The notes beneath the pieces were generated by a model. The model had not been told where the DNA came from. It did not search any database and worked only from the letters and a program-made list of their open reading frames with translations. Positions 1 through 11,874 of a DNA stretch of 64,000 bases are shown here, in pieces; within the stretch, counting starts at the first letter, position 1, and the number at the start of each line of letters is the position of its first letter. The position numbers and the translations under genes were made by a program. The stretch comes from Ectobius pallidus. Its lineage: Eukaryota > Arthropoda > Insecta > Blattodea > Ectobiidae. The stretch lies in the NCBI GenBank assembly GCA_964059195.1, contig CAXKWD010000005.1, positions 94,811,882-94,875,881 on the forward strand. The letters run 5' to 3'.

Positions 1-1116
1 CACTATACAGGGGTTTTCTGGGCCAAGGAACTCGAATCTGAGGTCGCTTTTACCAGGTGACGCTATCTAATCATGATATATAGTCCACATGATTTAGGTG
101 TTAATATAATGATTTAACTATTATGCTCTTAATTTTTAATTTTTGAAATAATTATCACGGGCAAAGCCGCGGGCACATGCTATCTTAAAATAATAAAAGG
201 ACATGTTTGTCTGTCTGTCCACGATGCCCAGCGAAATCTACTGAACGCAGAGATCTGAAATTTTAAACATAGATGGGCTGAAAGGTGGGCGAATGCACCT
301 CGAAGCCGAATTTTTAATTTTAGCTTTCGTTTGCGAGTTATGAGTGAAAAACTGGCAGAAAACGTGATTTTAGCGCTGTCGAAGCATCAGATTTCAGTAA
401 TACATTTCAATGTCAAATCAATTGCAGTTGGCTTTGGCTATTTTTGTCATACCGTGGTAATAAAAGCATCGCGATCGCTAGATTGTTGTAAGCCCACGCT
501 GGTCGATTCATTTGTTTAGAATGTCAAGACATATGAAATTTTCAACCTACACGGAAGAGGGATAATCAACATAGACCTAAATATGGTTAAACATCGTTCG
601 ATTTGGACGAAACTCACTATACAGGGATTTTCTGGGCCAAGGAACTCGAACCTGAGATCTCTTTTACCAGGCGACGCTATCTAATCGTGGTATGTAATTC
701 ATGTGATTTAGGTGTTAATAAATATAATGATTTAACTATTATGCTCTTAATTTTTAATTCTTGAAATAATTATCGTGGGCGATCGCTTGATTTTGTAAGT
801 CCATCCTGGATGATTCATTTGTTTAGAATATCAAGGCCCGAAGACATATGAAATTTTCAACCTACACGGAAGAGGGATAATCAATATAGGCCTAAATATG
901 GTCAAACATTGTTCGATTTGGACGAAACTCACTGTACAGGGGTATTCTGGGCCAAGGAACTCGAATCTGAGGTCGCTTTTACCAGGCGACGCTATCTAAT
1001 CGTGGTATGTAGTCCACGTGATTTTGGTGTTAATACATATAATGATTTAACTATTATGCTCTTAATTTTTAATTTTTGAAATAATTATCGCGGGCGAAGC
1101 CGCGGGCACATGCTAG
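1..1116 (+). mobile_element. Helitron-like tandem multimer, left array (5' end outside window)
   Basis: At least three head-to-tail units of one ~615-bp non-coding repeat. Unit A ends at 182, unit B starts at 183 (TCTTAAAATAATAAAAGG) and unit C is partial, joined after about 779. The array ends with the hairpin-forming CGCGGGCGAAGCCGCGGGC followed by ACATG and CTAG (1113-1116), and the next base is T. A TC start, a 3' hairpin plus CTRR end and A/T flanks are the known marks of Helitrons. No Rep/helicase ORF is present, so it would be non-autonomous. The ORF at 331-519 is a chance frame inside the repeat. Assignment to Helitrons is an inference from the termini. Confidence 0.6.
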
Positions 1117-2475
1117 TTGCAGTATAAAGGAACCAGGAGAGTACACAATCTGAACAATGGGTGTATGTTTATATTATGAACTGAATTATATGCAAGAAAG
1201 GATTCATTGTTCTGAATGTGCAATGTTTTTATTACTGTAAATGATATTTAAATATTTCGTTGAGATTTAGTGCCTGTACTAAGATTTATATGATAGTGCT
1301 AGTAAAAAGGTTCTTTTCTATTAGTAATCTGGATTTTAAAAAATTGCCTGCAAGTACAATGGAATTGTGCAGAATGACCAACATGAGAATGACAAGAATG
1401 CAATGCAACACAATGCAATGCAATGCAGCTTGTGTTTGTGTTGGATATTTCTAACGTAATGGATTTTTTTGTAGTGAAACTTGAAAAGAAAAAATTATGT
1501 GATAATCCATCTAATATCAGTGAAGTGAATTATTTTATTATCGATTACTGATGAATTTTTAGAACACCTTCCAAAGAAGACTTGTAAAAGTGTGATTATT
1601 TCTATATAATATTTAGATTTATCAAACCATATTCATAATTGGCTGAAAAGGAATATACTTCACTTCACTTCAATGTTATTTAGTGACGTCATACCGACAG
1701 TTATCCGGTAAAAGGAATATAATATGACTTAGATATCCTACATTGAGCATTTCACCTTATATAGTGAGAAGTAACACAGAAGTTGCAGTTCTGTGCTTTA
1801 CCAAGAATAACCATAACCTGTTGGAAACACTTTTGGTGGTCCTAATATCTATACCACTGATGTTTAATATGAATGGTAGTTTTATGTTCATAGTCAAAAC
1901 AGTCAAATAACATGAAATTCCATTCTTATGACAAAGTAATTCTTTTTTGGTTATTTTTGCAATTTTCTGTATTACTTAAATACTTGAAATATATCAAATT
2001 AAGATTGGTAGGTAAGTTATTCCTTTTATGAATTTTTGTGTATAAAGTAGTGGTGTTTATAATTTTAGGCACACTGGAGTAAAAACCTGGTTATGCCCAT
2101 GTTATGCTTTTTGTGTCTGAAATTGTGGTCACCCTATTACACCCATATATTTTGCTCTGTTTGCAGAATACTGAAATTTGAACTAATCACCCATGTATGG
2201 GATGCATGCAGCAAACAGCATAATAATATGCACAATATTTAAAGTCTGTCAGAAAAATGTTAAAATTTTTACAAATTAATAAAATAGGCACAAATATTTA
2301 ATATCAAAGAAATATGATACATTATTGCAAAACAAATAAAATATGCAACAATATGCAAAACAACAACCATCAGTTTTCTGTTATTTCCTTTATGTCTTGT
2401 ATGCATTTCAACATTAGCCTGTAATAAGAGAGTGATTTATTAAAAGTATATTTTTTCATGAACTTCCGGGCCCTA
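1117..2475. other. Unassigned non-coding stretch
   Basis: AT-rich sequence with no credible coding region. The only structure seen is a short tandem run of AATGC/ATGCA words at about 1397-1427. The stretch lies between the two inverted Helitron-like arrays. Confidence 0.5.
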
Positions 2476-2738
2476 ATTCCGGGGTGCGCGGGCAAAGAGA
2501 GTTAAGTCCACCATCCTAAAAAATCGAGATATGTCCATAGAGTTATAGATAAAAATGTTCTCTACATTTGTGTTAAGTCCAGTAAGTCATATTCAAAATT
2601 ATATGGTAGTTATGGATGTGTGCCTCATGGGTTTATCCATCTCTAAAGCCATGTTGGGCTGGTATAGTGTGTTAAGCCACTCTAATTCTCAGTAACAAAA
2701 AAGTGGACTTAACTCTCTTTGCTCGCACACCCCGGAAT
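2476..2738. mobile_element. MITE with ~35-bp TIRs and TA target duplication
   Basis: 263 bp bounded by near-perfect inverted repeats that begin ATTCCGGGGTG and end AAAGAGAGTTAAGTCCAC inward on both sides. TA dinucleotides flank it at 2474-2475 and 2739-2740. TA duplication suits the Tc1/mariner/pogo group, but the interior has no coding capacity and the superfamily is not certain. Confidence 0.8.
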
Positions 2739-3242
2739 TATCATAATATATACATTACTGAGGAATACATTCACTCTATATTGTAGTCTACTAGAGTATC
2801 ATACTGAAGATGCATCTACCCTAAGGATTTCAAACTAAGCTTTTCTGAATTGACCTTAATATAAATTACTGCTTGTGCCAGGTCATCTTGCTTCCTAAAT
2901 TGCTTCCTCAAGCATTGTATGCTTTATCTGAATCAGTATATATAACAAAAATATAGTCTGTTATCTTGCATGTAACACACTGCACTCATGTTATCTAAGG
3001 TTATCACAAGAACAAATGTGTAATACATTAATTAGATTCTTTTCCATCTTTGTTTTCCCCATATTTAACTCTTTCTAAGTTTTCCTATATAAATGAAATA
3101 CTTGTAATATAATTAATCTACGGCAAATGATGCTATCTGAATATCAATCGTGGGAAACTACGAAAACTAATATTTTAGAGGTAAACTTCTTACAATTATA
3201 AAATCTTTACAATTATTAATAATATCTGTGCATTATTATTAA

Positions 3243-4514
3243 CTAGCATGTGCCCGCGGCTTCGCCCGCGATAATTATTTCAAAAATTAAAAATTAAGAG
3301 CATAATAGTTAAATCATTATATTTATTAACACCTAAATCACGTGGACTACATACCACGATTAGATAGCGTCGCCTGGTAAAAGTGACCTCAGATTCAATT
3401 TCCTTGGCCCAGAATACCCCTGTACAGTGAGTTTCGTCCAAATCGAACAATGTTTGACCATATTTAGGCCTAGCCCTCTTCCGTGTAGGTTGAAAATTTC
3501 ATATGTCTACGGGCCTTGACATTCTAAACAAATGAATCGACCAGCGTGGGCTTACAACAATCTAGCGATCGTGATGCTTTTATTACCACGGTATGACAAA
3601 AATAGCCAAAGCCAACTGCAATTGATTTGACATTGAAATGTATTACTGAAATCTGATGCTTCGACAGCGCTAAAATCACGTTTTCTGCCAGTTTTTCACT
3701 CATAACTCACGAACGAAAGCTAAAATTAAAAATCCGGCTTCGATGCGCATTCGCCCACCTTTCAGCCCATCTATCTTTAAAATTTCAGATCTCTGCGTTC
3801 AGTAGATTTCGCTGGGCATCGTGGACAGACAGACAAACACGTCCTTTTATTATTTTAAGATAGCATGTGCCCGCGATAATTATTTCAAAAATTAAAAATT
3901 AAGAGCATAATAGTTAAATCATTATATTAACACCTAAATCATGTAGACTATATATCACGATTAGATAGTGTCACCTGGTAAAAGCGACCTCAGATTCGAG
4001 TTCCTTGGCCCAGAAAACCCCTGTATAGTGAGTTTCGTCCAAATCGAACAACGTTTGACCATATTTAGGCTAATATTGATTATCCCTATAATCATAATAA
4101 TAATAATAATAATAATAATAATCATCATCCTCTTCGGTGTAGGTTGAAAATTTCATATTATGTTTGCGTGCCTTGACATTAAAAACAAATGAATCGACCA
4201 GCGTGAGCTACAACATTCAAGAGATCACGATGCTTTTATGTCGAAGGAATGACAAAAATAGCCAAAGCCTAGTGTAATTGATTTGTTTTATTGGAAACTC
4301 ATGCTTCGAAAACGAAATAAATACACGTTTTCTGCCCGTTTTTCACACATAACTCACGACCGAAAGTGAAAATTAAAATTCCGGCTTCGAGGTGCACATT
4401 CCGACCCTTTAGTCCATCTATGTTTAAAATTTCAGATCTCTGCGTTCAGTAGATTTCGCTGGGCATCGCGGACAGACAGACAGACAGACAGACACTTCCT
4501 TTTATTAATATAGA
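3243..4514 (-). mobile_element. Helitron-like head-to-tail dimer
   Basis: Read on the minus strand it starts TCTATATTAATAAAAGG at 4514 and is preceded by A. It ends with the GC-rich hairpin, ACATG and CTAG at 3246-3243, and is followed by T. Inside, at 3864-3859, an internal 3' end (GCTA) abuts an internal 5' end (TCTTAAAATAATAAAAGG), so it holds two units in tandem. The internal 3' end lacks 12 bp of the hairpin present at the outer end (it reads CGCGGGCACATG only). It is the same family and has the same type of junction as 1-1116, in opposite orientation. No ORF. Confidence 0.65.
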
Positions 4515-4559
<45 letters not shown>

Positions 4560-4584
4560 TACTACTACTACTACTATTACTATT
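4515..4584. repeat. ATT/ACT microsatellite
   Basis: Trinucleotide tracts (ATT)n then (ACT)n lie between the Helitron-like 5' end and the SINE. Similar ATT tracts occur at about 4858-4887, 39611-39632, 45236-45271, 45376-45394 and 46015-46034. Confidence 0.8.
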
Positions 4585-4852
4585 GGGGTACGCCGTAGCA
4601 TAGTGGTTGAGGCGCTGCGCTACAAACCGGAAGGTCGCGGGTTCGATCCCCAATGAGGTCGTTGGAGTTTTTCAATTGGCCTAATCCCTCTGGTGGCACT
4701 ATGGCCCTGGGGTCGACTCAGCCTCTAACAGAAATGAGTACCAGGAGCAATCCTGGGGGTAAAGGCGGCCGGTGCGTAAGGCTGACAACCTTACCACCTT
4801 CATGTGCCGATGTCTAAAAATCTGGGAGCCTCAACCTCCTGGAACCCTCTTT
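4585..4852 (+). mobile_element. tRNA-derived SINE, copy 1
   Basis: It begins GGGGTACGCCGTAGCATAGTGG, carrying an A box (GTAGCATAGTGG), with a B box (GGGTTCGATCCCC) at about 4637-4650. The body holds a GGCACTATGGCCCTGGGG core. A second copy lies at 62983-63287 on the opposite strand. TTACTATT occurs on both flanks and may be the target duplication, though the flanks are simple-sequence and this is weak. Confidence 0.75.
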
Positions 4853-5421
4853 ACTTACTATTATTATTATTATTATTATTATTATTGTCATTATTTTAAT
4901 TATCATTATCTTAATTTTACACCAATATAACTTTTCACAGTAATCCCCTTACAACATTTTTATGGTGAATTGTTAATATCAGTAGCACTGAGTGACTATC
5001 TCTGTAGTTTCTCATATTGAAATAATTCTGGTAGAGTATATTATGTCAACAAACAGTTAAATAATTTAAAAAAAAAGCAGGTCTATTATAATACTAATAA
5101 TAATAATTGTGTTGTGGTAATATGTTTATGTGTAACTGTTCCTTTAGCAGAAGTACTTTAAGTGATGATGGCAGTAAAGTGAGAAAACTAATATTGATGA
5201 AAGGTATAGTACAAACTACAGCTTGTCCATTCGGGATGATCATTTGTCGTTTCGTCCTGATTTGGTCGGGACAGTCCTTTTCTTTAAACAGCTTCCTTGG
5301 AATTTTATGTACCTTTGGCAGGATGCAAAAAGTCCTTATTAAAAAAGTACCGTTTTGTCATGATTTATCGAAATGGCCTACAGTATGGTGATAAAACTGT
5401 AATTCTTCAGTTAAGTAAAAT
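4853..5421. other. Unassigned stretch
   Basis: An ATT tract is followed by AT-rich sequence. No gene, repeat boundary or RNA gene is seen. Confidence 0.4.
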
Positions 5422-5429
5422 GGTGTGAG

Positions 5430-5978
5430 CAGTGAAGGAAGTGGGGAAAATCCAGAGGTGGTATGCTATCCAAAGATTTTCCCTATCATACCTCAATTTG
5501 AAAAAAGCATACCCCGTCCCTTTCAACACAGTCTCGAGACACGAACATCTTGTACTGTCGATTTACATACCTTTATTTATTTCAGTAGAGATATTTTTAA
5601 AATATTTAATACCTACTTAAACAGTAAAAATATCTCAATATTTTGTTACCATGAAATATTTTAAAAGCGTCAAACCATTAAGATGGCAACAGAGGCCATC
5701 ACAAGTTACCGCTCATAGCCTTCTATACTGGTAATGGTTACCGGCAAAAGCGCACCAGCGGGTAAGTGATCACGAAATGTAATTATATTACAATGCTAAC
5801 AGATATAGGGAATAGGCTACTCTTTGCTACAAAGGAACGTTAACAACCTTTTTAAGATCCACTGATTCTTAATGACGGTATGCTTTTGGTCATTGAAATC
5901 AGTGCTGGTATGCCACTGACCCTTTAAAACCACTGCCGGTATTTCATACCGGTGCATACCGCCTCACTTCCCTCACTG
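5430..5978. mobile_element. hAT-type MITE with perfect 8-bp TSD
   Basis: 549 bp. The left end reads CAGTGAAGGAAGTGGGG and the right end, reversed, CAGTGAGGGAAGTGAGG. The 8-bp direct repeat GGTGTGAG flanks it exactly (5422-5429 and 5979-5986), as expected for hAT insertion. It has no transposase, and the small ORFs inside are chance frames. A 5' fragment of the same family starts at 21054. Confidence 0.88.
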
Positions 5979-6109
5979 GGTGTGAGTATATAAAGAGTGC
6001 ACTATTAAGATATATTTCCTATGAGAAGAAAGTGGATGTAATTGGCCAGGCTTAAACCCACAAATCCTTTGCTCCTGGCTTCCATTAATCGTTATTGCAA
6101 TGAACTATG

Positions 6110-6519
6110 GAATAAAATAATATTTTAGGAGAAAAATTCCTCTGACACTGGGATTCAAACCCATGACCTTCGGGTTTACGTGCCAATGCTCTACCAACTG
6201 AGCTAGCCAGAGCTCGATTCACAGCACAAGATGGAATTTCTTTCCTATGACTGATTACCCCTGATGGTCTATCTCAGTGAAAGACGTTTACGTCATAAGC
6301 TTATATAGTATTGTGAGGCATGCTAATTTGGTGATTTTGTGACCGGGTTTCCATTCTTATTGCTCCAGTACAATTAAGATGTAGATATGTGTTCATGAAA
6401 CCACAGAATATTGTTTGTTGAACATTACATAAGAATATTTTAGGACAAAAATTCTTCTAACACTGGAATTCGAACCCATGACCTTCGGCTTTACGTACCA
6501 ATGCTCTACCAACTGAGCA
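6110..6519 (-). repeat. tRNA-like tandem repeat, locus 1
   Basis: One full unit of about 310 bp plus the start of the next. Each opens, read on the plus strand, with a TTTTAGGA box and then a tRNA-like block on the minus strand (6140-6212, and a truncated one at about 6454-6519). The block has A-box (TAGCTCAGTTGG) and B-box (GGTTTGAATCC) sequence and a well-kept D arm and T arm, but its anticodon stem is mismatched. It is probably a Pol III-derived repeat and not a working tRNA. Confidence 0.65.
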
Positions 6520-7537
6520 GATGAGTAACGTAAGACAATATAAGTAAAATAAGGGATATCAAATATTTATACATAGACCTATGATATCACATGTCCCATA
6601 TTTTATTCATAAAAATAAGATTCACTAAGTATAAATATGCCTATTTGTTACCATTTTGTACTTTAACCCTTTCAGAACTGAATTTGTTTGTTCATAATAT
6701 AAGCAATCATCAAGTGAAAACATGAGTGGGCTTTAAGTTTGAAATAAGTCAGAAAAAATTCTGTGAAATTGTATTTTTATTTGAAATTTTGTTTTTGAGT
6801 TAGGTATCTTTTGAGAATGTGAAACGAAGATTGGTGAAGACTTTCTCTTATTTTTAAGGGGACTTTTTATCTGGATAAAGAAGTCAGATATAGTGATACG
6901 AAGAAAATTTTGTATTTTGCAATCTTCTTGAAAACAGCTCTAACAATTTTCTTTAAACTTTGCCCGAGGGGTGCTTATACTAAGAGCTAAAACTATTATT
7001 TGAAACATTTTTTCGAAAAAATTCTGTGAAAAGTAGTTATGAGCCACTGACGGTTTGTTGAAACTCAGTTTTGCCTGGTGAACAATAAAGAAGTGCATCA
7101 GGTACAAACAATTGAATATGTGCTCTTTGCAATATGGCAAGTAAGAAAGACGTATGGGCCATGCTTAGAGTATAGAAAGTTACGTGAGTGCATTAATCAG
7201 ATTTTATTTGGGTTAAGTATCCTTCAGGGATGTGATAACATGAGGTAATGACATTCTCTTTATTTTTACAACCAATTTACATGAAGAAAATGTCATACAT
7301 AATATATTACACCAGGAGGCAAACTTTATTTGAGCAGAGGAAGTTATGCGAGTTTCATATTATTTTGATGCGTTAATTCAAACATCTCAAAATACACATC
7401 TATATTACAACCTGACATCACTTGTCGGCAGTGGAGGAGACATCAGGTTTGAACACTCATCTAATAATGTGCAGCTAGAACAATGATGAGTTAAATATGG
7501 TGGCAATAGTGTATTCTAACTTTATAAACAGTAATGA
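6520..7537. other. Unassigned stretch
   Basis: Non-coding AT-rich sequence. The open frame at 6940-7140 (minus) has no recognisable features. Confidence 0.4.
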
Positions 7538-8165
7538 GAATATTATAGGAGAAAAATTCCTCCGGCACTGGGACTTGAGCTCAATTCACAGCGCCAGATG
7601 GAACCTCTCTCCTATGACTAATTGCCCTAATGGTCTACCTCACAGACAGACAAGTTATGTCATATGCAGTACCGGTACTGTGAGGCACACTAAGTAGTGA
7701 TTTTTGTGACCGGGCTCCCACTGTTATTGCACAGTTAACATTCAAGATAGATATATAGGCATTCATGTACCACAGATTAATGTCTCTGTTGGACACTACA
7801 TGAGAATATTATAGGAGAAAAATTCCTCTGGCACTGGGACTTGAACCCAGGACCTTTGGCTATTCGCGCCAATGCTCTACCAACTGAGCTAAGCCGGAGC
7901 TCAATTCACAGCGCCAGATGGAACCTCTCTCCTATGACTAATTGCCCTAATGGTCTACCTCACAGACAGACAAGTTATGTCATATGCAGTACTGTGAGGC
8001 ACACTAAGTAGTGAATTGAGCTCTGGCTTAGCTCAGTTGGTAGAGCATTGGCGCGAACAGCCAAAGGTCCTGGGTTCAAGTCCCAGTGCCGGAGGAATTT
8101 TTCTCCTATAATATTCTCATGTAGTGTCCAACAGAGACATTAATCTGTGGTACATGAATGCTTAT
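7538..8165. repeat. tRNA-like repeat, locus 2, with head-to-head copy
   Basis: Two tandem units on the minus strand (about 7538-7802 and 7803-8012) are followed directly by an inverted copy (8013-8165). The first unit has lost most of its tRNA-like block, between GGGACTT and GAGCTC near 7576. The other two keep complete blocks: 7826-7899 on minus and 8021-8094 on plus. These have pairing D, anticodon and T stems, but the anticodon loops read GCGAATA and GCGAACA, so the invariant U33 is C. Confidence 0.7.
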
Positions 8166-9525
8166 ATATTTATAAACAGTGTTGTAATGTACTTATATTT
8201 ATTTATATATGAACAAAACAGGAAATCCTAAACGCTATTAATGAAATTTTGGGTGAAGAAACTGAATAACCAGGATCTTGATGATTTTGTAGTAAAAAAT
8301 TGATGGAACCTCATTTGAGGAAGGGGAGAAATGTCAATGTCAATATTACAATTGTTATGGTCAAGAAATGAAACACAGGGATTTTATCCTTCACCTGGGG
8401 GAGGAGCTCATTGATAATGGCACAAACCAGTGCAACTTACTTGTGCCAAACATTGCTAGAATCCATAAGAACAAGCACTTTTCATAGTCATAAATAAACA
8501 AGTTAGAATTATGTGACCATAAGAAAAAACTTAAATCTGAAATCAGAATATTTTCTCCGTGGAATATGAAACTTTGCATTGAGGTATCACTCACCTGAGC
8601 TAACTTCAGCTTGATTGGACACCAACCCTGATGTATGCATTAAGTTGTTGCTGGCTGGTAACAGTATATTAGGGTTCAGGATACTTGTACAGCATTCATT
8701 CAGAAGTACATCCAATTAGTTAATATAAGCCATACACAAACTGGTCTTAAGATAGGACTTAAAATGAATCATGCCTCACAGGAGTTATTGCCTAGAAAAG
8801 AAAATTAATTTTATTAGTTAGCAAAATGAAAAACAAAATCCACTCTTGTTACTGACAAAATATTACATTTTCACATCATTTTTACTCCCTGCTATATTTC
8901 TTCTTTCATCACTCAAGCATCTTATTCAGAAGTTAATCGTCAGCTTGCAGATTCTGCAGTTAAGCTAAAGCCAAAGATTATCAACCCAAGATGCATTTTG
9001 TTAACAAAAAATCATGAAATTCACAATTAGTCATATTTTGTTGTTCACACATGGCTAAAACACAAAAGGTTAGTAATTACAGGATCATAACCAATTACAA
9101 GGTGTTTAAAAAAGCTTCATCCAATTTCATAACCAATCACAAGTTGTTTCAAAAAGCTTCGTCCAATTTCATAGGGGTATAGCTTCATCACCTGTTATGT
9201 TGGTCAGAATTCCTTCAGACTTTCAGGAGAATATTCAGTAATTCTCATAGCTTGATTTAATGCAGAGATATTGTGAATATTTTAGAATTTTGTTTGCACA
9301 AAGTAAACCTTAAAAATGCAGTGTTTCATTCAGAGGTTCCCTCCTGGATAAAATCCTAATTACCTTGTAACTGAATTTAGATTTTCCGCTATGAATCAAT
9401 GGTTAATTAATTTCTTATTGATATACTTTACAAGAATGAGAAACTCATTATAGAGATTTTCAATAAATTGTGTATCTGTACAATAAAACAGATCATTTGT
9501 AACCAGATCTGAAATCTTTTAATTT
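8166..9525. other. Unassigned stretch with a short tandem duplication
   Basis: No gene seen. Two adjacent 42-bp copies (9086-9127 and 9128-9169), each ending CCAATTT, form a small tandem duplication. Confidence 0.5.
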
Positions 9526-10350
9526 TAGGTAGATTTCGAAGAAAAATCTACCTATTGCAATGGATACCATGTCATGATTTTCGAAAAATTCTTTCATATC
9601 TTTATGTTTCATGCTCCCCTAAGTACGAAACCACCGCCCGTTCAAAAAATTTTTTTGTGATATTTATATATATATATATATATATCTTTACACGCTAGCG
9701 GCCGTAATTTTGAAGATATTTGAACCAAATTTTATTATGTCATTTCTAGGCCCAATAGTTCGGACAAGTTCGTTAATGAGCAAATTTGGCCCAAGGGGGT
9801 GGGAGGGGGAGGGGGTTGAAATTTTTAAAAATGTATATCTCGGCCCCTATGAAGTATAGAGGGAAACTTTGTTTGAATAAATTAGAGTACTCCCTATGGA
9901 GTTCACAGTGACACCAACGATTCGGGGGTTCGAGTGAGGGTGGGGGATGAAAATTCGAAACTTTTGAAACCACGTCTTGTGGGGTATCGTTGAAAAGCCC
10001 TTGATGAGTACTCTACAAATCAATAAATAGTTTCTTGATAGCTCTCATATGACGCGAGATTTTAATGTTTGAAAATAATAACACTTAAAAGAATTATTAT
10101 AATATAATTTTGTCTTGTTTAGCGGCTTTGCTAATTTTATTCATTGCTGATCTTGCGCACGGCCTCCCAGAATATTATATCCTATTCTTGTTTTCAAAAC
10201 AAATGATTGTAGGCTTTTGCTCTTTGCCGAATTCAGTCATTATTGCGGGTTTGCCGTGCCAAGGCTAAAGAAGGAGAGTGCTGCGCAGCGACAATAAATT
10301 AAACCAAAAGCGCTTCAAAATCTACCTCAGCCTCTAGGCCTGCCTAGAGG
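9526..10350. repeat. Possible transposon bounded by small hairpins
   Basis: The left edge carries AGGTAGATTT...AAATCTACCT as a palindrome (9528-9554). The right edge carries AATCTACCT followed by a CCTCTAGGC/GCCTAGAGG hairpin (10331-10350). The AGGTAGATTTYGAAG sequence is therefore inverted at the two edges. No target duplication was found and no coding region lies inside, so its extent and class are uncertain. Confidence 0.3.
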
Positions 10351-11489
10351 GATTTTTTTATTTAAAATGTGAATGACAATATATAAACATTGTATTGTAC
10401 TTGTATTATTGTATCACTGTATTGTCTTGTATTGTACAACAAACTGACGAGACCGATTGCAACTCAAAATTGCTTAAAGGTCAATATCTATCATTAAAAT
10501 ATGTTCTTCAATCTTGTACTGTTTATGATGAACTGAAAAATACTAGTGATTTGAATGTACCAATATGAGCAGAATAATGATTCCACTAAGAAATCAGCTA
10601 AGTAATAGTTCACCGAATCACTACAAGAGGATTTACACTGAAGGAGAAAACATTGAAGTGTGCAAAGCATAATGTCATTAAAAGACAAAGAAAAATGTCC
10701 CTGCTCTACATGAGGATTGAAACAATAGATACGTAATTACAATACAAGCATTTATTTAGTATTCGAAGGGGGCGTCAGCTGAAAAAGATTGGGAACCACT
10801 GATCTAGATGTATTGCAAAATGTATCTCAATGTTCATTTGCTACAAAAATATAAAACCTCGAAATCGGATGAATCTTTCTGCAACATCTTGTACATTTTA
10901 AGACAGGAAATTCAAACTACAGATATATATGTAGGTAGAACACGAAAATAAACCATAAAAGTCAATAAGATACCAAAGCTCAATAACCTCTCAGTTTCCT
11001 TTGTATAAGACTCAGCTTAGTTACAGGTACAAAATATGATTAATTCGTGCACATGGAGGCAAATTTTGAACATTCTTGCAAGTACAAAAGAGAGATTCAC
11101 TTTGTTTTGTTGTGATTCTTTTATCCACTATCAAACACTTTCGTTAGAAAAACTGCAACTGAATAATTTATAGATCATGTATTTTCTTTATTGACTTCAA
11201 CAAAAATTGTACCAGAACTAGGTACCATACCTCCAGATCTTCAAACATGTGGTCAAAGTAGATATACTTTGTCAAAATCAACTTTGATTAAGCAGGAAGG
11301 TATGAAAAGTACATTCATTAGAGGAAAAGATGGCAACCATGACTATAATGTACATAGTAATAATTATCTTGTTTAGTTTATTATTGTTAAAAGAGAACCA
11401 TAAGAAAACAGGAGAGGATCAATAGTGTGCAAAAATCATGCAATTCCAAAATGACATATTTTTAACACTCATCAGTATTTAAAAGAAAG
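10351..11489. other. Unassigned stretch
   Basis: No gene recognised. The open frames at 10494-10688 (minus) and 11191-11376 (plus) show no family motif. Confidence 0.4.
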
Positions 11490-11526
11490 ATTCTTTTTTC
11501 ACACTAACGAGGTGTGAAAAAAGAAT
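11490..11526. repeat. Perfect 15-bp hairpin, 7-nt loop
   Basis: ATTCTTTTTTCACAC (11490-11504) is exactly complementary to GTGTGAAAAAAGAAT (11512-11526). It abuts the inverted-repeat element that starts at 11531. Confidence 0.8.
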
Positions 11527-11530
11527 TAAT

Positions 11531-11874
11531 AACTTATTTTGCAAACTTAGTTAAACTATTTAACTTTATTAACTCACACTCGCTATTACGATTAGGCAAT
11601 GCTAATTACTTTCTTGGAGTGCTTTCAACAGCATAAGCAGCATCTTCAGCTGTAGTTGTTTGTTTAAGATGTCTGTGCTGTTGGTTCAAATCACACGCAC
11701 TATATGTCAAAATTGTTCACAAACATCTTCCTGACCACAATGTTGGCAGAATGAGTGTTTGTTGCTGAAAATGGCTCCTTACACAGTTGGAAGCACTGCA
11801 ATGAGGTAATTAACATTGCCTTATCATAGTAGTCAGTGTCAATTAATAAAGTTAAATAGTGTGCAAAGTAAGTT
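11531..11874. mobile_element. Putative MITE with imperfect TIRs
   Basis: About 344 bp whose ends are inverted copies of each other over about 45 bp, with a shared core CTATTTAACTTTATTAA and a few gaps. No ORF and no clear target duplication. Confidence 0.5.

Noticed and set aside
1396..1430. AATGC minisatellite as a functional site
   Set aside because: Too short and irregular to distinguish from chance slippage.
4561..4580. CRISPR-like or regulatory repeats
   Set aside because: These are plain trinucleotide microsatellites. Nothing in the window resembles a CRISPR array.
7826..8094. Functional tRNA genes
   Set aside because: The cloverleaf stems pair, but the position-33 base is C and one acceptor pair is broken. 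The blocks are also embedded in a repeat with conserved spacer.
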